A stretch of 64,000 bases of DNA from Arthrobacter tumbae (GTDB taxonomy: Bacteria > Actinomycetota > Actinomycetes > Actinomycetales > Micrococcaceae): positions 2,728,001 through 2,792,000 of the forward strand of contig NZ_JAFBCC010000001.1 in assembly GCF_016907495.1 (NCBI RefSeq), given 5' to 3'. Within the stretch, counting starts at the first letter, position 1, and each line of letters begins with the position of its first letter. Positions 34,948-44,400 of this stretch are shown one piece after another. The notes beneath the pieces were generated by a model. It worked only from the letters and a program-made list of their open reading frames with translations, did not search any database and was not told where the DNA came from. The translations under genes and the position numbers were made by a program.

Positions 34948-37900
34948 TTCATCCGCAACAAAGGGTCACAGCCGTTGTCGTAGCCCACAACGGCGCCGAG
35001 TATCTTCCGGACACTCTCAAGGCACTCGGTCAGCAGACCCGACCCCCGGACTTCCAGGTAGGAGTCGACGCCGGTTCATCTGATGAATCGGCGTCTCTTC
35101 TGCAACTGCAGCTTCCGGTGGGTTCGCCCGTAGTGGGCGCATCCGGCCGCGGCGGTTTCGGCGCAGCCGTCCGCACAGGCCTTGCCGAAATCCCTGCCAG
35201 CCGACGGTCGGAACCTGACAGCGGAATCCACGACTGGATCTGGCTCCTGCATGATGATTCCGCCCCCGAGCCGACCGCGCTTGAGCAGCTCCTTCGAGCC
35301 GTCGAGCTCGCTCCGTCGGTAACAGTTGCCGGCGCAAAACAGGTCGAGTGGGAGCACCGGCGCAAGCTGGTGGACGTTGGATTGTCCATCAGCAGGTGGG
35401 CAGAGCGGCTCACCCTGATCGACGTCGACGAACTGGACCAGGGCCAGTATGACGTCCGCAGTGACATGTTCGCGGTCAACTCGGCAGGCATGCTGGTGCG
35501 CCGTGACGTCTGGGACAAGCTGGGCGGTTTTGACCCCGCCCTTCCAGGCACGGGAGACGACGTCGACTTCTGCTGGCGCAACCGGCTGGCCGGCCACCGT
35601 GTGGTGGTGGCTCCGGGTGCGGTTCTGCGCCACGCCGGCTCACGGGACAATCACGCAGCCACCCTCGGTGCCGCGCGGCGTGCCGAAGTGTATCTGCGCC
35701 TCAAGCACGCGACGCTCTGGAAGGTGCCGTTCCTTGCGGTCGGGGCCGTCCTCGGCGGTTTTGCCCGGCTGATTCTCGGCCTGCTGGCAAAGGACCCCGG
35801 ATACGGCGTCGGGCAGCTCACTGCCAGTATTGCGGCCGTCCTTAAACCCTTCGACCTGTACCGGTCCCGTCGAACAGCAGCCCGGACCAAACGCCTCCCG
35901 CGATCTGTGGTGCGCGCCCTGCGGACCGGGCGCCGGGATGTATGGTCGCACCGGAAGTCAGTGGTGGAGGCTTTTTCAGCGCGGGGACTCGACGACGAGT
36001 CGTACGCCCAAAGCACCGCTGCGGACGTCCCGTCGGGCGACGCGAATGACGACTTCGCAGCACTGGAAGGCCCCTCCCGGATCTGGGCGGGGTGGGGGGC
36101 CATCGTCGCGGCTCTTGTGCTGCTCGGTGTCTCCCTGGTGGCGCTGCACCGGTTCATTGGTGCCTCAGCCCTGGCGGGCGGCTCCCTCCTTCCGCTGTCA
36201 ACGGACCTCGCGGAGATCTGGGCCAACGGATCGCGCTGGTGGATCGACCTCGGCGCAGGCTTCGCCGGGCACGGAGATCCGTTCAGCTATGTTTTGTGGC
36301 TTGTGTCGGTACTGGGATTCGGCAACGGCAACGTGGCCGTCGTCGTGCTGATGCTGTGTGCGGCCCCGCTGGCGGGATTGACCGGCTGGTTCGGATCGGG
36401 TGCGTTTGTGCGCAGCCGCTCGCTTCGGCTGTGGGCTGCGTTCTTCTGGGGATCGCTGCCGGTCCTTCAGGTTGCGACCGGCAGCGGCAGGCTCGGCGCG
36501 CTCCTGGTGCACCTCTTGTTGCCCCTCGTTGCGCTGGCGCTCATCCGCGCAGTCGGGCAGGCTCCCGGTCGGCCCGGATCACAAACTCACGACGCCGTTG
36601 ACTCTTCCAGGCGCCAGCGCTCGCTTCAGCTGATGCTCAAGCCGGGCATCAACGGTGTTCCCAGCTGGACGGCGGCGGCTGCCGCGGGCCTGTTGCTTGC
36701 GGTGGTCATCTCTTCCGCTCCGTCGCTGCTGCTCTTCTTTGTGGTCACCGTTGTGCTGATCACCCTGGTTGCGCGGCGCCGTGCCAAGACCGTCTGGTGG
36801 GCGCTGCTGCCGCCGCTGGCGCTGTTCATTCCGTTTGCGGCGTCCACCCTTGACCGTCCGTGGGCGGCCTTCGGCGACCCGGGTCTGCCACAGCCGTTCA
36901 GCGCTGCGCCCTTGTGGCAGCAGCTGTTGGGCTATCCGGTGGCGTTTCCGTCGTTCGGCCGGCTTGCTGCGTTTCCGGATCTGTTTCAAGGGCCCTGGCC
37001 GCTTGTTGTTTCGCTGATCGTTGGGCTGCCGGTGCTGCTGTTAGCCGCTACGGCGCTGTTCCTGCCAGGCAAAGGCAGGGCGATTGCGCGTGTGCTGTGG
37101 TCGCTGGCGGTGCTGGCACTGCTCGGAAGCGTAGCGAGTTCGCTGGTGGTGACCGGCGTCGGATCATCAGCACTCATTACACCGTTCACCGGGCCGTGGG
37201 TTTCGGTTGTCGCCCTGGCACTTCTGGCAGCTGCGCTGCTGGGCGGCGACTGGCTGCTGCAGCGGCTCCGTGCCGGCCGCTCCGGGCGTGCAGGCAGGTC
37301 TGCTCGAGGTGCGCGGGCCTGGTTGACTGCCGCAGCGCTGGTGCTGGCGCTGGGCCCGGCAACCAGCCTCACCGTCTGGCTGGTTCCGCAGTTGCGCACC
37401 CCGGATCCCGCGGTGGCGGCGACCAGTTTCGGAACCGAGCGGGCGGTGGTGCCGAGCGCCGACCGGACGCTTCCGGCGACCGCCGCTGACCGCGGTACCA
37501 GTGGGCAGCGCAGCACCACCCTGGTGATGAATGTTGACGGCGACAGTAACGTCAGTGCCGCCCTCATGAGAGGCGGCGGCACCACGCTCGATGCGCTCTC
37601 CCAGATCTACTCTGCCCGCCAGCTGCACGGATCGCTGCTGAATGCTCAACTGCGTGAGGATGACGACGCCGTGGCCGACGTGCGCCGGACCGTCGCCACC
37701 CTCGTGGCCGGCACCGGTGTTGATCCGCGCGAGGAGTTGGAGCGGCTTGGAGTCGGGTTCATCGTGCTGCAGCAGTCGGATTCGGCTGCCGAGGTACTGG
37801 CCAGCCAGCTTGACTCAGTTCCCGGTCTGGTGTCGGTGGGCAACACAGAGGCCGGCTGGCTGTGGCGGGTGGAGATGTCCGCTTCCGGGAATTCGGCGGC

Positions 37901-38453
37901 CGAGGCTCAGGTGGGCAGGCTCCGGATCGTTGATGAAGCGGGTGCAACGCTGAGTGTGCTTGACTCCGGTGCCACCAACGCATCGGGCACAATTCCGGCG
38001 GGTCCCGAGGGTAGGAGCCTGATACTGACCGAGCGGTCCGAACCCGGCTGGGAAGCAACACTCAATGGTGAACGGCTGGAACCGGCGTCCACCGGCTGGA
38101 ATCAGGCCTTTGCGCTGCCGGCAGCGGGTGGCGATCTTGAGGTCCACTACGTCACGGTATGGGAACCGTGGTCCGGTATTGCGCAGGCGATCGTATTCAG
38201 CCTGACCATCCTGTTGGGCGTTCCAATTCCTGCACGGCCCCGCTTTGTCCATGTGCCGCAGGGTCGGAACCGAACGGCGGCGGTATCTGTGTCGAATGGC
38301 CGTCGGGCAGCGGGACCTGAGGTTCCTTTAGCTCCAGCGGCTGCGTCGCCGGACGAGTCTGCTGAGCAACAGCTCCCATCGCCTGAAGGCCCCGAACGCG
38401 ATGAAGATCCTGAACGTGAATCAGCCCTGAGCAGCGGAAGGGCTGGTACCTGA
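34944..38453 (+). CDS. Giant membrane glycosyltransferase, GT2 domain fused to a multi-TM region (non-standard start)
   Basis: About 1,169 residues. The N-terminus is a GT-A/GT2 domain (VTAVVVAHNGAEYLPDTLKA near residue 8, VGVDAGSSDES, then WIWLLHDDSAPE as the DXD-type region and a late GTGDDVDFCWR). A long multi-TM region follows (about 245-265 and 370-760), then an extracytoplasmic domain and a charged tail. The GT2 domain runs in frame back to the whiB stop, but no ATG, GTG or TTG exists before GTG 35118, which would delete the first 58 residues of the fold. A CTG at 34944 overlaps the whiB stop by 4 bp (CTGA), like a normal ATGA coupling, and I take it as the start; ATT at 34947 is the alternative. 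It is followed after 2 bp by the DUF5719 gene. Confidence 0.85.
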   Translation: MIHPQQRVTAVVVAHNGAEYLPDTLKALGQQTRPPDFQVGVDAGSSDESASLLQLQLPVGSPVVGASGRGGFGAAVRTGLAEIPASRRSEPDSGIHDWIWLLHDDSAPEPTALEQLLRAVELAPSVTVAGAKQVEWEHRRKLVDVGLSISRWAERLTLIDVDELDQGQYDVRSDMFAVNSAGMLVRRDVWDKLGGFDPALPGTGDDVDFCWRNRLAGHRVVVAPGAVLRHAGSRDNHAATLGAARRAEVYLRLKHATLWKVPFLAVGAVLGGFARLILGLLAKDPGYGVGQLTASIAAVLKPFDLYRSRRTAARTKRLPRSVVRALRTGRRDVWSHRKSVVEAFSARGLDDESYAQSTAADVPSGDANDDFAALEGPSRIWAGWGAIVAALVLLGVSLVALHRFIGASALAGGSLLPLSTDLAEIWANGSRWWIDLGAGFAGHGDPFSYVLWLVSVLGFGNGNVAVVVLMLCAAPLAGLTGWFGSGAFVRSRSLRLWAAFFWGSLPVLQVATGSGRLGALLVHLLLPLVALALIRAVGQAPGRPGSQTHDAVDSSRRQRSLQLMLKPGINGVPSWTAAAAAGLLLAVVISSAPSLLLFFVVTVVLITLVARRRAKTVWWALLPPLALFIPFAASTLDRPWAAFGDPGLPQPFSAAPLWQQLLGYPVAFPSFGRLAAFPDLFQGPWPLVVSLIVGLPVLLLAATALFLPGKGRAIARVLWSLAVLALLGSVASSLVVTGVGSSALITPFTGPWVSVVALALLAAALLGGDWLLQRLRAGRSGRAGRSARGARAWLTAAALVLALGPATSLTVWLVPQLRTPDPAVAATSFGTERAVVPSADRTLPATAADRGTSGQRSTTLVMNVDGDSNVSAALMRGGGTTLDALSQIYSARQLHGSLLNAQLREDDDAVADVRRTVATLVAGTGVDPREELERLGVGFIVLQQSDSAAEVLASQLDSVPGLVSVGNTEAGWLWRVEMSASGNSAAEAQVGRLRIVDEAGATLSVLDSGATNASGTIPAGPEGRSLILTERSEPGWEATLNGERLEPASTGWNQAFALPAAGGDLEVHYVTVWEPWSGIAQAIVFSLTILLGVPIPARPRFVHVPQGRNRTAAVSVSNGRRAAGPEVPLAPAAASPDESAEQQLPSPEGPERDEDPERESALSSGRAGT

Positions 38454-38455
38454 CA

Positions 38456-40096
38456 ATGAGCGCAACGAAGAAGGTCCGTGGGACGGCTGTGCCTGCCAAA
38501 CGAAGCGGCACCTGGGTGCGCGGTGCAGCAGGGGTTGCTGCCGGCGTCGTACTGGTGTCTGCAACGGGCGTGCTCGCGGGAGCGAGCATTGTGCAGAATA
38601 TCGAGGGTGCGGCAGTAACGTTCCCGGTGCCGACGGCGGCGGTGCCGGCGGGCGAGTATTCGGCGGTGTGTCCGGAGCCGCTGCGGTTGCTCGAGGGCAC
38701 TGTGGACGGTGGCGATCCGGAGTTCAGTCCGGTGTCAGAGACGGCCCGCAACCGCGTCAGCGCCATGACCCTGAGCGATCTGGGCGGTACCGTTCCGGGC
38801 TCGTCGATCACGCCGCTGGGCGGCGGCGATCCGTTGGCGGTTCTTGCCGAGCAGGTGCCCGAGTCCGAGCAGGAGGACCCGCAGGTCAGCAATGAGGACG
38901 GCCTGACCAATCGGGTAGCGGGTGTTGTTTCCGGGCAGGCAGTTGAGGGTGTGGCCGTACTGCGTGCCCAGCCTTTTGGAGAGCAGCGTGCCACCGCGGG
39001 TGCAGGCTTCACCTATACCGCGACGGATGGCGACCTTGCGGGCCTTGCGGTGGCGCACTGTCAGGTTCCGTCGAACGATTTCTGGCTGGTCGGTGCTGTT
39101 ACCACGGTGGGTGCAACGGCGGTGCTGAACCTGCATAATCCATCGCAGTCGCCTGCAACGGTCAATCTGGACCTGTACGGGTCCGAGGGTGAAATCGACG
39201 CTCCGGGCGGCCAAGGGATTCTCATTGCTCCCGGCGAGTCGGAGTCGATTGTGGTTGCCGGGCTTGCAGCGAACGAGGAAAACGTTGCTATTCGGGTGCG
39301 CAGTGACGGCGGACGGGTCAGCGGGTTCATCCAGCAGAGCATGTTGCGCGGACTGACTCCGGGTGGGGTGGAACTGATTCAGGCTTCGGCGCCGAGTGCT
39401 TCATCGCAGGTTCTTCCGGGCATCCAGATTCAGGCACCGGACATTGTGGATCCGATCCTCGCGCAGGAAGGCTACGCCGGTGCCGGGCCGTCACTGCAGG
39501 TTGCGGTGCCGGGCGGCACGGATGCTGTGCTGGATGTGCGTGTGTTCGGTCCCAACGGTGAGGTGGAGTTGCCGGGCGGGGGAGTCGTTACGGCGGCGGC
39601 TGGTTCGGTCACGTCGATTCCGCTGGAGTCGCTGCCTGAGGGGAACTATTCGGCTGTCATCAGTTCCGACGTGCTGATTTCCGCATCGGCCAGGGTTGTT
39701 CGCGGCACCGAACCGGAAGAGCCGTTGGACCTGGCGCAGGTCCCGTCGGCTGTGCGGCTGGGAAGCCAGCACGTATCGGCATTACCGACCGGAGCGGACG
39801 CAGCCTTTGTCTTCAGTGCGCCCACGGGCCGGGCGGAGGTCCGTCTTCTGCCGGTCACCGCAGAGGGCGCGCTGGGCGAAGAGCAAGTGTTCGACGTCGC
39901 CGGCGGCACCACGGTGACGGTGCCTGCTGCTGACCTCGGTGACGGGACGGTTTCGGTGCTGATCGGCGTCTCCGGTGATCCCGCCTATGGTGCGCAGGTG
40001 GCAACGCTCGACGGCGACACTTCCGGGATCTCCGTAGCCCCCATACCGGCGGGCAGTGCAGGGCAGCAGAGCGTTTCGGTGAATATCGGGTTCTAG
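38456..40096 (+). CDS. DUF5719 secreted or membrane-anchored protein
   Basis: A 546-residue protein with a basic N-terminus, one TM/signal helix (about 22-50, GAAGVAAGVVLVSATGVLAG) and an all-beta extracytoplasmic region rich in Val, Gly and Ser. Two or more beta-sandwich repeats can be sensed from recurring PGESESIVVAG/PAGSVTSIPLES-like strands. It belongs to DUF5719, found in actinobacteria directly after the large GT2 protein, and the 2-bp spacing indicates a coupled pair, probably the outer partner of the glycosyltransferase. Function is unknown. Confidence 0.82.
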   Translation: MSATKKVRGTAVPAKRSGTWVRGAAGVAAGVVLVSATGVLAGASIVQNIEGAAVTFPVPTAAVPAGEYSAVCPEPLRLLEGTVDGGDPEFSPVSETARNRVSAMTLSDLGGTVPGSSITPLGGGDPLAVLAEQVPESEQEDPQVSNEDGLTNRVAGVVSGQAVEGVAVLRAQPFGEQRATAGAGFTYTATDGDLAGLAVAHCQVPSNDFWLVGAVTTVGATAVLNLHNPSQSPATVNLDLYGSEGEIDAPGGQGILIAPGESESIVVAGLAANEENVAIRVRSDGGRVSGFIQQSMLRGLTPGGVELIQASAPSASSQVLPGIQIQAPDIVDPILAQEGYAGAGPSLQVAVPGGTDAVLDVRVFGPNGEVELPGGGVVTAAAGSVTSIPLESLPEGNYSAVISSDVLISASARVVRGTEPEEPLDLAQVPSAVRLGSQHVSALPTGADAAFVFSAPTGRAEVRLLPVTAEGALGEEQVFDVAGGTTVTVPAADLGDGTVSVLIGVSGDPAYGAQVATLDGDTSGISVAPIPAGSAGQQSVSVNIGF

Positions 40097-40126
40097 CTGA
40101 GGCTGGTTTTGTGTAGCTGGGCTTGT

Positions 40127-40615
40127 TCAGGCCCGGGAGCGGCCGTAGGCGGGGTCTACCGCTTCGGGGGCCATCCCCAAGAGCTCTGCCATCTGTTCGA
40201 CAACCACGTCATGCACCAGTTCGTTGGCGGGAACGTAGCCCTTGGCGGTCATTTCGATGGGATGCCGGTACACCGTGATGGTGGCAGGCTTCCTGTCGGC
40301 AGCGGGAGTGGAGGTACCCAGCAGTCCGCGTACGGTCTCCGGTGCCATCTGCTCCAGTCCGTCCGGGATTTCCAGGACGAGGATCTGGACGTCCTGAATC
40401 TTGTCGCCCCACAACCGTTCCAGGCGCTGTGCGGATTCCATCACCCAGTCCTCGAACCGTTCGGAACGGGTGCGGGATCCCGGCAGATGTGACGGGATGA
40501 GCTCACCACGCAGGCCCCTGCCGTGGCGGTCACGCCGCCGGCCGGCGTACCGGGACTGTGCATCGACAGGCCCTTCCGGTACAGCCAGGCGAATGGAAAA
40601 GGAGCTATCCCGCAT
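40127..40615 (-). CDS. Zincin-like metallopeptidase family protein, atypical active site
   Basis: A 162-residue member of the actinobacterial metallopeptidase family near whiB2 (compare Rv3259). It has RRDRHGRGLRGELIPSHLPG, RSERFEDWVMESAQRLE and the C-terminal VHDVVVEQMAELLGM. Classical zincin_1 members carry HEXXH there; here the helix reads HDVVVEQ, so the second histidine and the usual glutamate are missing and proteolysis is doubtful. TAGAGT ends 6 nt before the ATG with no ribosome binding site, so the mRNA is probably leaderless. It is divergent from DUF3499. Confidence 0.78.
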   Translation of the reverse strand: MRDSSFSIRLAVPEGPVDAQSRYAGRRRDRHGRGLRGELIPSHLPGSRTRSERFEDWVMESAQRLERLWGDKIQDVQILVLEIPDGLEQMAPETVRGLLGTSTPAADRKPATITVYRHPIEMTAKGYVPANELVHDVVVEQMAELLGMAPEAVDPAYGRSRA

Positions 40616-40682
40616 GCTGAAACTCTAGTCCGAACCCGTTCCTGCTGCATCACCCGTGTGGGACACGGTAGGCTGATCAGTC

Positions 40683-41066
40683 GTGGGATCGATCCGGCAA
40701 TGTTCGCGTTCAGCGTGCCAGCGTGCTGCTGTGGCAACGCTCACTTACGTGTATGCCGATTCCACCGCTGTGCTTGGGCCGCTGGCCACGTATGCGGAAC
40801 CACACTCCTATGATCTGTGCGCCCCCCATGCCGAGAACCTGACGGTTCCCCGCGGGTGGGAAGTGCTTCGGCTTGCGCTTCCGTCCGGACCGCCGGAACC
40901 CAGCCCGGATGACCTGCTGGCTCTGGTCAATGCTGTCCGTGAAGCAGCGGTCGACCGTAGCGCTCCGGAACCGACTGCTTCCCACGGATCAAAGGCTCCG
41001 CTGACGCCGCCGCCGGGTGAGCCAGGTGCCCGTCGCGGCCACTTGAGGGCGTTGCGGGACCGTTAG
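40683..41066 (+). CDS. DUF3499 protein
   Basis: A 127-residue actinobacterial protein with a conserved N-terminal part: RQCSRSACQRAAVATLTYVY, then AVLGPLATYAEPHSYDLC and HAENLTVPRGWEV. Three cysteines and a histidine pattern (CSRSAC, DLCAPHA) suggest a small zinc-binding domain. The C-terminal third is proline-rich and variable. Function is unknown. It starts at GTG 40683, 8 nt after TAGGCT. Rv3258c holds the same position next to the metallopeptidase gene. Confidence 0.85.
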   Translation: MGSIRQCSRSACQRAAVATLTYVYADSTAVLGPLATYAEPHSYDLCAPHAENLTVPRGWEVLRLALPSGPPEPSPDDLLALVNAVREAAVDRSAPEPTASHGSKAPLTPPPGEPGARRGHLRALRDR

Positions 41067-41214
41067 GGTTTTGGACTGAGTTTTTGAGCGGCTGTTACCG
41101 CGCTGTCCACACAGATTCCCGGTGCTGATGCGCTGCGCGATACCCTTGGAGTACCGCACCACGTGTCTCAGCTGTCGCTGCACCGCACGCCATCCGGAAT
41201 CCTCGAAAGGCGGC

Positions 41215-41460
41215 ATGCCGTTGCCCAATATCTCTTCTGATCTGTTGGCCATTCTTCGATGCCCCGTAACCGGATCCGCACTTCTGCAGGAGGGCGAGGT
41301 GCTTCGCTCGTCCGCTCCGGACGCATCGGGCAACTTCGTGGAATACCCCATCGATGAGTCAATCCCCGTGCTGCTTCGCCCCGAACTCAGGACAGCGGAA
41401 ACCGTTCCCGCTCCTACTCCGACGCCCGCTTCCACCGCAGAGGAATCCCCATCACTATGA
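41215..41460 (+). CDS. Trm112/UPF0434-like small protein
   Basis: An 81-residue protein resembling Trm112: [18 protein letters not shown], then [16 protein letters not shown]. Trm112 proteins activate methyltransferases. Only one cysteine remains, so the zinc ribbon of classical members is lost. The ATG at 41215 has GAAAGG 5 nt upstream; the last codon overlaps the ahcY start (ATGA). Coupling to S-adenosylhomocysteinase makes sense for a methyltransferase partner. The 148-bp gap before it contains no gene. Confidence 0.8.
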   Translation: MPLPNISSDLLAILRCPVTGSALLQEGEVLRSSAPDASGNFVEYPIDESIPVLLRPELRTAETVPAPTPTPASTAEESPSL

Positions 41461-42935
41461 CGTTTGACTTCAAGGTAGCCGACCTCTCCCTGGCCGAAGC
41501 CGGTCGTCACCAGATCCGGCTTGCCGAGCATGAGATGCCCGGCCTGATGGCACTGCGGCGCGAGTTCGGCGAGAGCCAGCCGCTCAAGGGTGCCCGTATT
41601 GCCGGGTCCCTCCATATGACGGTCCAGACGGCGGTCCTGATTGAGACCCTGACGGCTCTCGGTGCCGAAGTCCGGTGGGCCTCCTGCAACATCTTCTCAA
41701 CGCAGGATGAAGCGGCGGCGGCTATCGTTGTCGGGTATGGAACGGTCGAGGAGCCGGCCGGCGTGCCGGTCTTCGCCTGGAAGAACGAGTCTCTGAAGGA
41801 GTACTGGTGGGCAACCACGCAGATCCTGCAGTGGCCGGATACCGAGCCCAACATGATTCTCGACGACGGCGGAGACGCCACCATGCTCGTGCACAAGGGT
41901 GTGGAGTTCGAAGCAGCCGGAGCGGTGCCCGCTGCGCCCACGGAAGATGACGTCGACTACTCGCACGAGTACACCGTCTTCCTCGATGTTTTGCGTTCCT
42001 CCCTGGCGGAAGATCCCGAGCGCTGGACGCGCATTGGTGCGTCAATCCAGGGTGTCACCGAGGAAACCACGACCGGTGTGCACCGCCTGTACCAGTTGGC
42101 CGAGCAGGGCAAGCTGCTGTTCCCGGCGATCAACGTCAATGACTCGGTGACGAAGTCGAAGTTCGACAACAAGTACGGCATCCGCCACTCGCTGCCGGAC
42201 GGCCTGAACCGTGCAACCGATGTCCTCATCGGGGGCAAGGTCGCCGTCGTCTGCGGTTATGGCGATGTCGGCAAGGGTGCGGCAGAGGCACTTCGCGGCC
42301 AGGGTGCGCGTGTGATTGTGACCGAGATCGATCCGATCTGTGCGCTGCAGGCAGTCATGGACGGCTACCAGGTGGCCAAGCTGGAGTCTGTGCTTGCGGT
42401 GGGTGACATCTTCATCACCACCACGGGCAACAAGGACGTCATCATGGCGCTCCACATGCAGGCCATGAGGCACCAGGCGATCGTCGGGAACATCGGTCAC
42501 TTCGACAACGAAATCGACATTGCCGGCCTGGCTCGCGTGCCGGGCGTTGCCAAGGTTGAAATCAAGCCGCAGGTTCACGAGTGGGTTTTCGATCAGGGAA
42601 CCGACCGGCAGCGCAGCATCATCATGCTGTCGGAGGGGCGCCTGCTCAATCTGGGCAATGCCACCGGGCATCCGTCGTTTGTCATGAGCAACTCGTTTGC
42701 GAATCAGACCATTGCGCAGATCGAACTCTTCACCAAGCACGGTCAGGCACGCGAAGACGGCTCTCCGGAGTACGCGAAGCAGGTGTACGTGCTGCCCAAG
42801 ATCCTTGATGAGAAGGTAGCCAGGCTGCACCTTGACGCGTTGGGTGTTGAGCTGACTGAGCTGTCGAAGAGCCAGGCGGAGTACCTCGATATTGATGCAG
42901 CCGGGCCGTACAAGTCGGATCACTACCGCTACTGA
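41457..42935 (+). CDS. ahcY: Adenosylhomocysteinase
   Basis: NAD-dependent hydrolysis of S-adenosylhomocysteine to homocysteine and adenosine, removing the product of methyl transfers. The 492-residue protein has the N-terminal [35 protein letters not shown], the NAD loop [18 protein letters not shown] and the C-terminal [16 protein letters not shown]. The length equals that of the mycobacterial enzyme, which carries the same approx. 40-residue insertion relative to shorter forms. Confidence 0.97.
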   Translation: MTFDFKVADLSLAEAGRHQIRLAEHEMPGLMALRREFGESQPLKGARIAGSLHMTVQTAVLIETLTALGAEVRWASCNIFSTQDEAAAAIVVGYGTVEEPAGVPVFAWKNESLKEYWWATTQILQWPDTEPNMILDDGGDATMLVHKGVEFEAAGAVPAAPTEDDVDYSHEYTVFLDVLRSSLAEDPERWTRIGASIQGVTEETTTGVHRLYQLAEQGKLLFPAINVNDSVTKSKFDNKYGIRHSLPDGLNRATDVLIGGKVAVVCGYGDVGKGAAEALRGQGARVIVTEIDPICALQAVMDGYQVAKLESVLAVGDIFITTTGNKDVIMALHMQAMRHQAIVGNIGHFDNEIDIAGLARVPGVAKVEIKPQVHEWVFDQGTDRQRSIIMLSEGRLLNLGNATGHPSFVMSNSFANQTIAQIELFTKHGQAREDGSPEYAKQVYVLPKILDEKVARLHLDALGVELTELSKSQAEYLDIDAAGPYKSDHYRY

Positions 42936-43083
42936 GCGCTGTCTCTGACTGTCGCTACGGCTGGCAGTCGCAGCGACGTGCAACCAGGAATCGTAACCGG
43001 ACCGAAGTGTGTCCAGGCGGGACCGCCCGGCACGCGCGCGTAAAATTGCAACCGGACAGCACCTAGCAGGCAGGGTAAAGAGC

Positions 43084-44352
43084 ATGTCGAATTTCTCCGA
43101 CGGCAATCAGTCGCGGCGGCGCGGCTGGAAGGTCGGCGCGCTCATTGTCGCTGGATTGCTGGTTGTCGGCGGCGGTGCAATCGGTGCCATTACTGCACCG
43201 AGCTGGGCCAACTTCGGCAATGAGCCGGCGGCAGCGCCGTCGTCGTCGGCTTCATCCTCGGAGGAACCGGCAGCTGAGGAAACGCCCGCTGCTGAGGAGT
43301 TCACCTTCGGGATCACGCCTACTGACGGTGCGGTAGCGGTGAACCCGGCCACGCTGCCGGAGATCCGGGTGGAGAAGGCGACCATTCAGGACGTGTCGCT
43401 CGCACCTGTTGCCGGCGGCGAGCCGGTTGCGGGAACGGTGTCGGAGGACGGATCTTCCTGGAAGGCCGACGGGCCGCTCGCATTTGCTACGGAGTATGCG
43501 TTCGAGTTTGTGCTCGTTGATACAACGGGCGTGGAACACCGGCAGAAGCAGACCTTCACCACGGTCCAGCCGGAGAATGAGGCCAACGCCTGGATGTATC
43601 CGGCTCCCGGGTCAACCGTTGGAACGGGCCAGACGATTGAGATCACGTTCAGCGAGCCGGTGATCAACAAGGACGAGGTCGAAAACGCCATCACGATCAC
43701 CAGCACGTCCGGCCAGAAGGGTGCGTTCTACTGGCTGAATGATTCGGAGGTGCGCTACCGGGCGCAGGAGTACTGGGATCCGAACAGCACCATTACCGTT
43801 GACGTTCAGCTGTTCGGTGTTGAATTCGGTAACGGGATGGTCGGCAACTTCAACGACACCTGGTCCTTCACCACCCACAATGACCGCCTGGCTGTGGTGG
43901 ACAATGCTACCAAGGAGATGCAGGTCTTCATTGACGGCAAGCTCGAGCGGACCTTTCCGGTGACGCTCGGTACGGAGGAATGGCCGTCCTTCTTCGGGCT
44001 GTATACCGTCATGGAGCAGTACGAGCGGACCAAGTTCACGGCGGAGTCCATCGGCCTGAAACCGGGCGATCCTGCCTACTACGAGCCAACCGAAGTGAAT
44101 TTCGCGAGCCGTATCTCCAATGGTGGCGCTTTTGTTCACGAGGCCCTTCCTGCGGCGCAGCCCATTCTGGGTGAGTTGAACGTTTCGCACGGTTGTGTCG
44201 GCATGAGCCCTGAGGGTGCCAAGTACTTCTATGACACGTTCGGTCCGGGCGACATGCTTGAGATCCGCAATACCGACACCGGTCCGGTGCAGGTTTGGGA
44301 CGGCTTTGGCGACTGGAACCTGACCTGGGCAGAGTGGACCTCGCAGGCCTGA
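43084..44352 (+). CDS. L,D-transpeptidase (YkuD) with Ig-like domains
   Basis: A 422-residue membrane-anchored enzyme that forms 3-3 cross-links in peptidoglycan. One TM helix (about 17-40) is followed by a Ser/Ala/Glu-rich linker, two Ig-like domains (about 75-270, the second with EITFSEPVINKDEVENAI) and the YkuD domain with the catalytic SHGCVGMSPEGA motif (His369, Cys371). The layout is that of mycobacterial LdtMt2-class enzymes. There is no lipobox, so it is not a lipoprotein. The ATG 43084 is preceded by AAAGAG. Confidence 0.93.
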   Translation: MSNFSDGNQSRRRGWKVGALIVAGLLVVGGGAIGAITAPSWANFGNEPAAAPSSSASSSEEPAAEETPAAEEFTFGITPTDGAVAVNPATLPEIRVEKATIQDVSLAPVAGGEPVAGTVSEDGSSWKADGPLAFATEYAFEFVLVDTTGVEHRQKQTFTTVQPENEANAWMYPAPGSTVGTGQTIEITFSEPVINKDEVENAITITSTSGQKGAFYWLNDSEVRYRAQEYWDPNSTITVDVQLFGVEFGNGMVGNFNDTWSFTTHNDRLAVVDNATKEMQVFIDGKLERTFPVTLGTEEWPSFFGLYTVMEQYERTKFTAESIGLKPGDPAYYEPTEVNFASRISNGGAFVHEALPAAQPILGELNVSHGCVGMSPEGAKYFYDTFGPGDMLEIRNTDTGPVQVWDGFGDWNLTWAEWTSQA

Positions 44353-44400
44353 TTACCTGGGTTTCTGCAACTTCTTCTTGGTCAGGAACTAGACTTTCAC

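Noticed and set aside
41067..41456. S-adenosylhomocysteine riboswitch before ahcY
   Set aside because: ahcY overlaps the preceding gene by 4 bp, so it has no leader, and the gap before the Trm112-like gene shows no such fold by eye.
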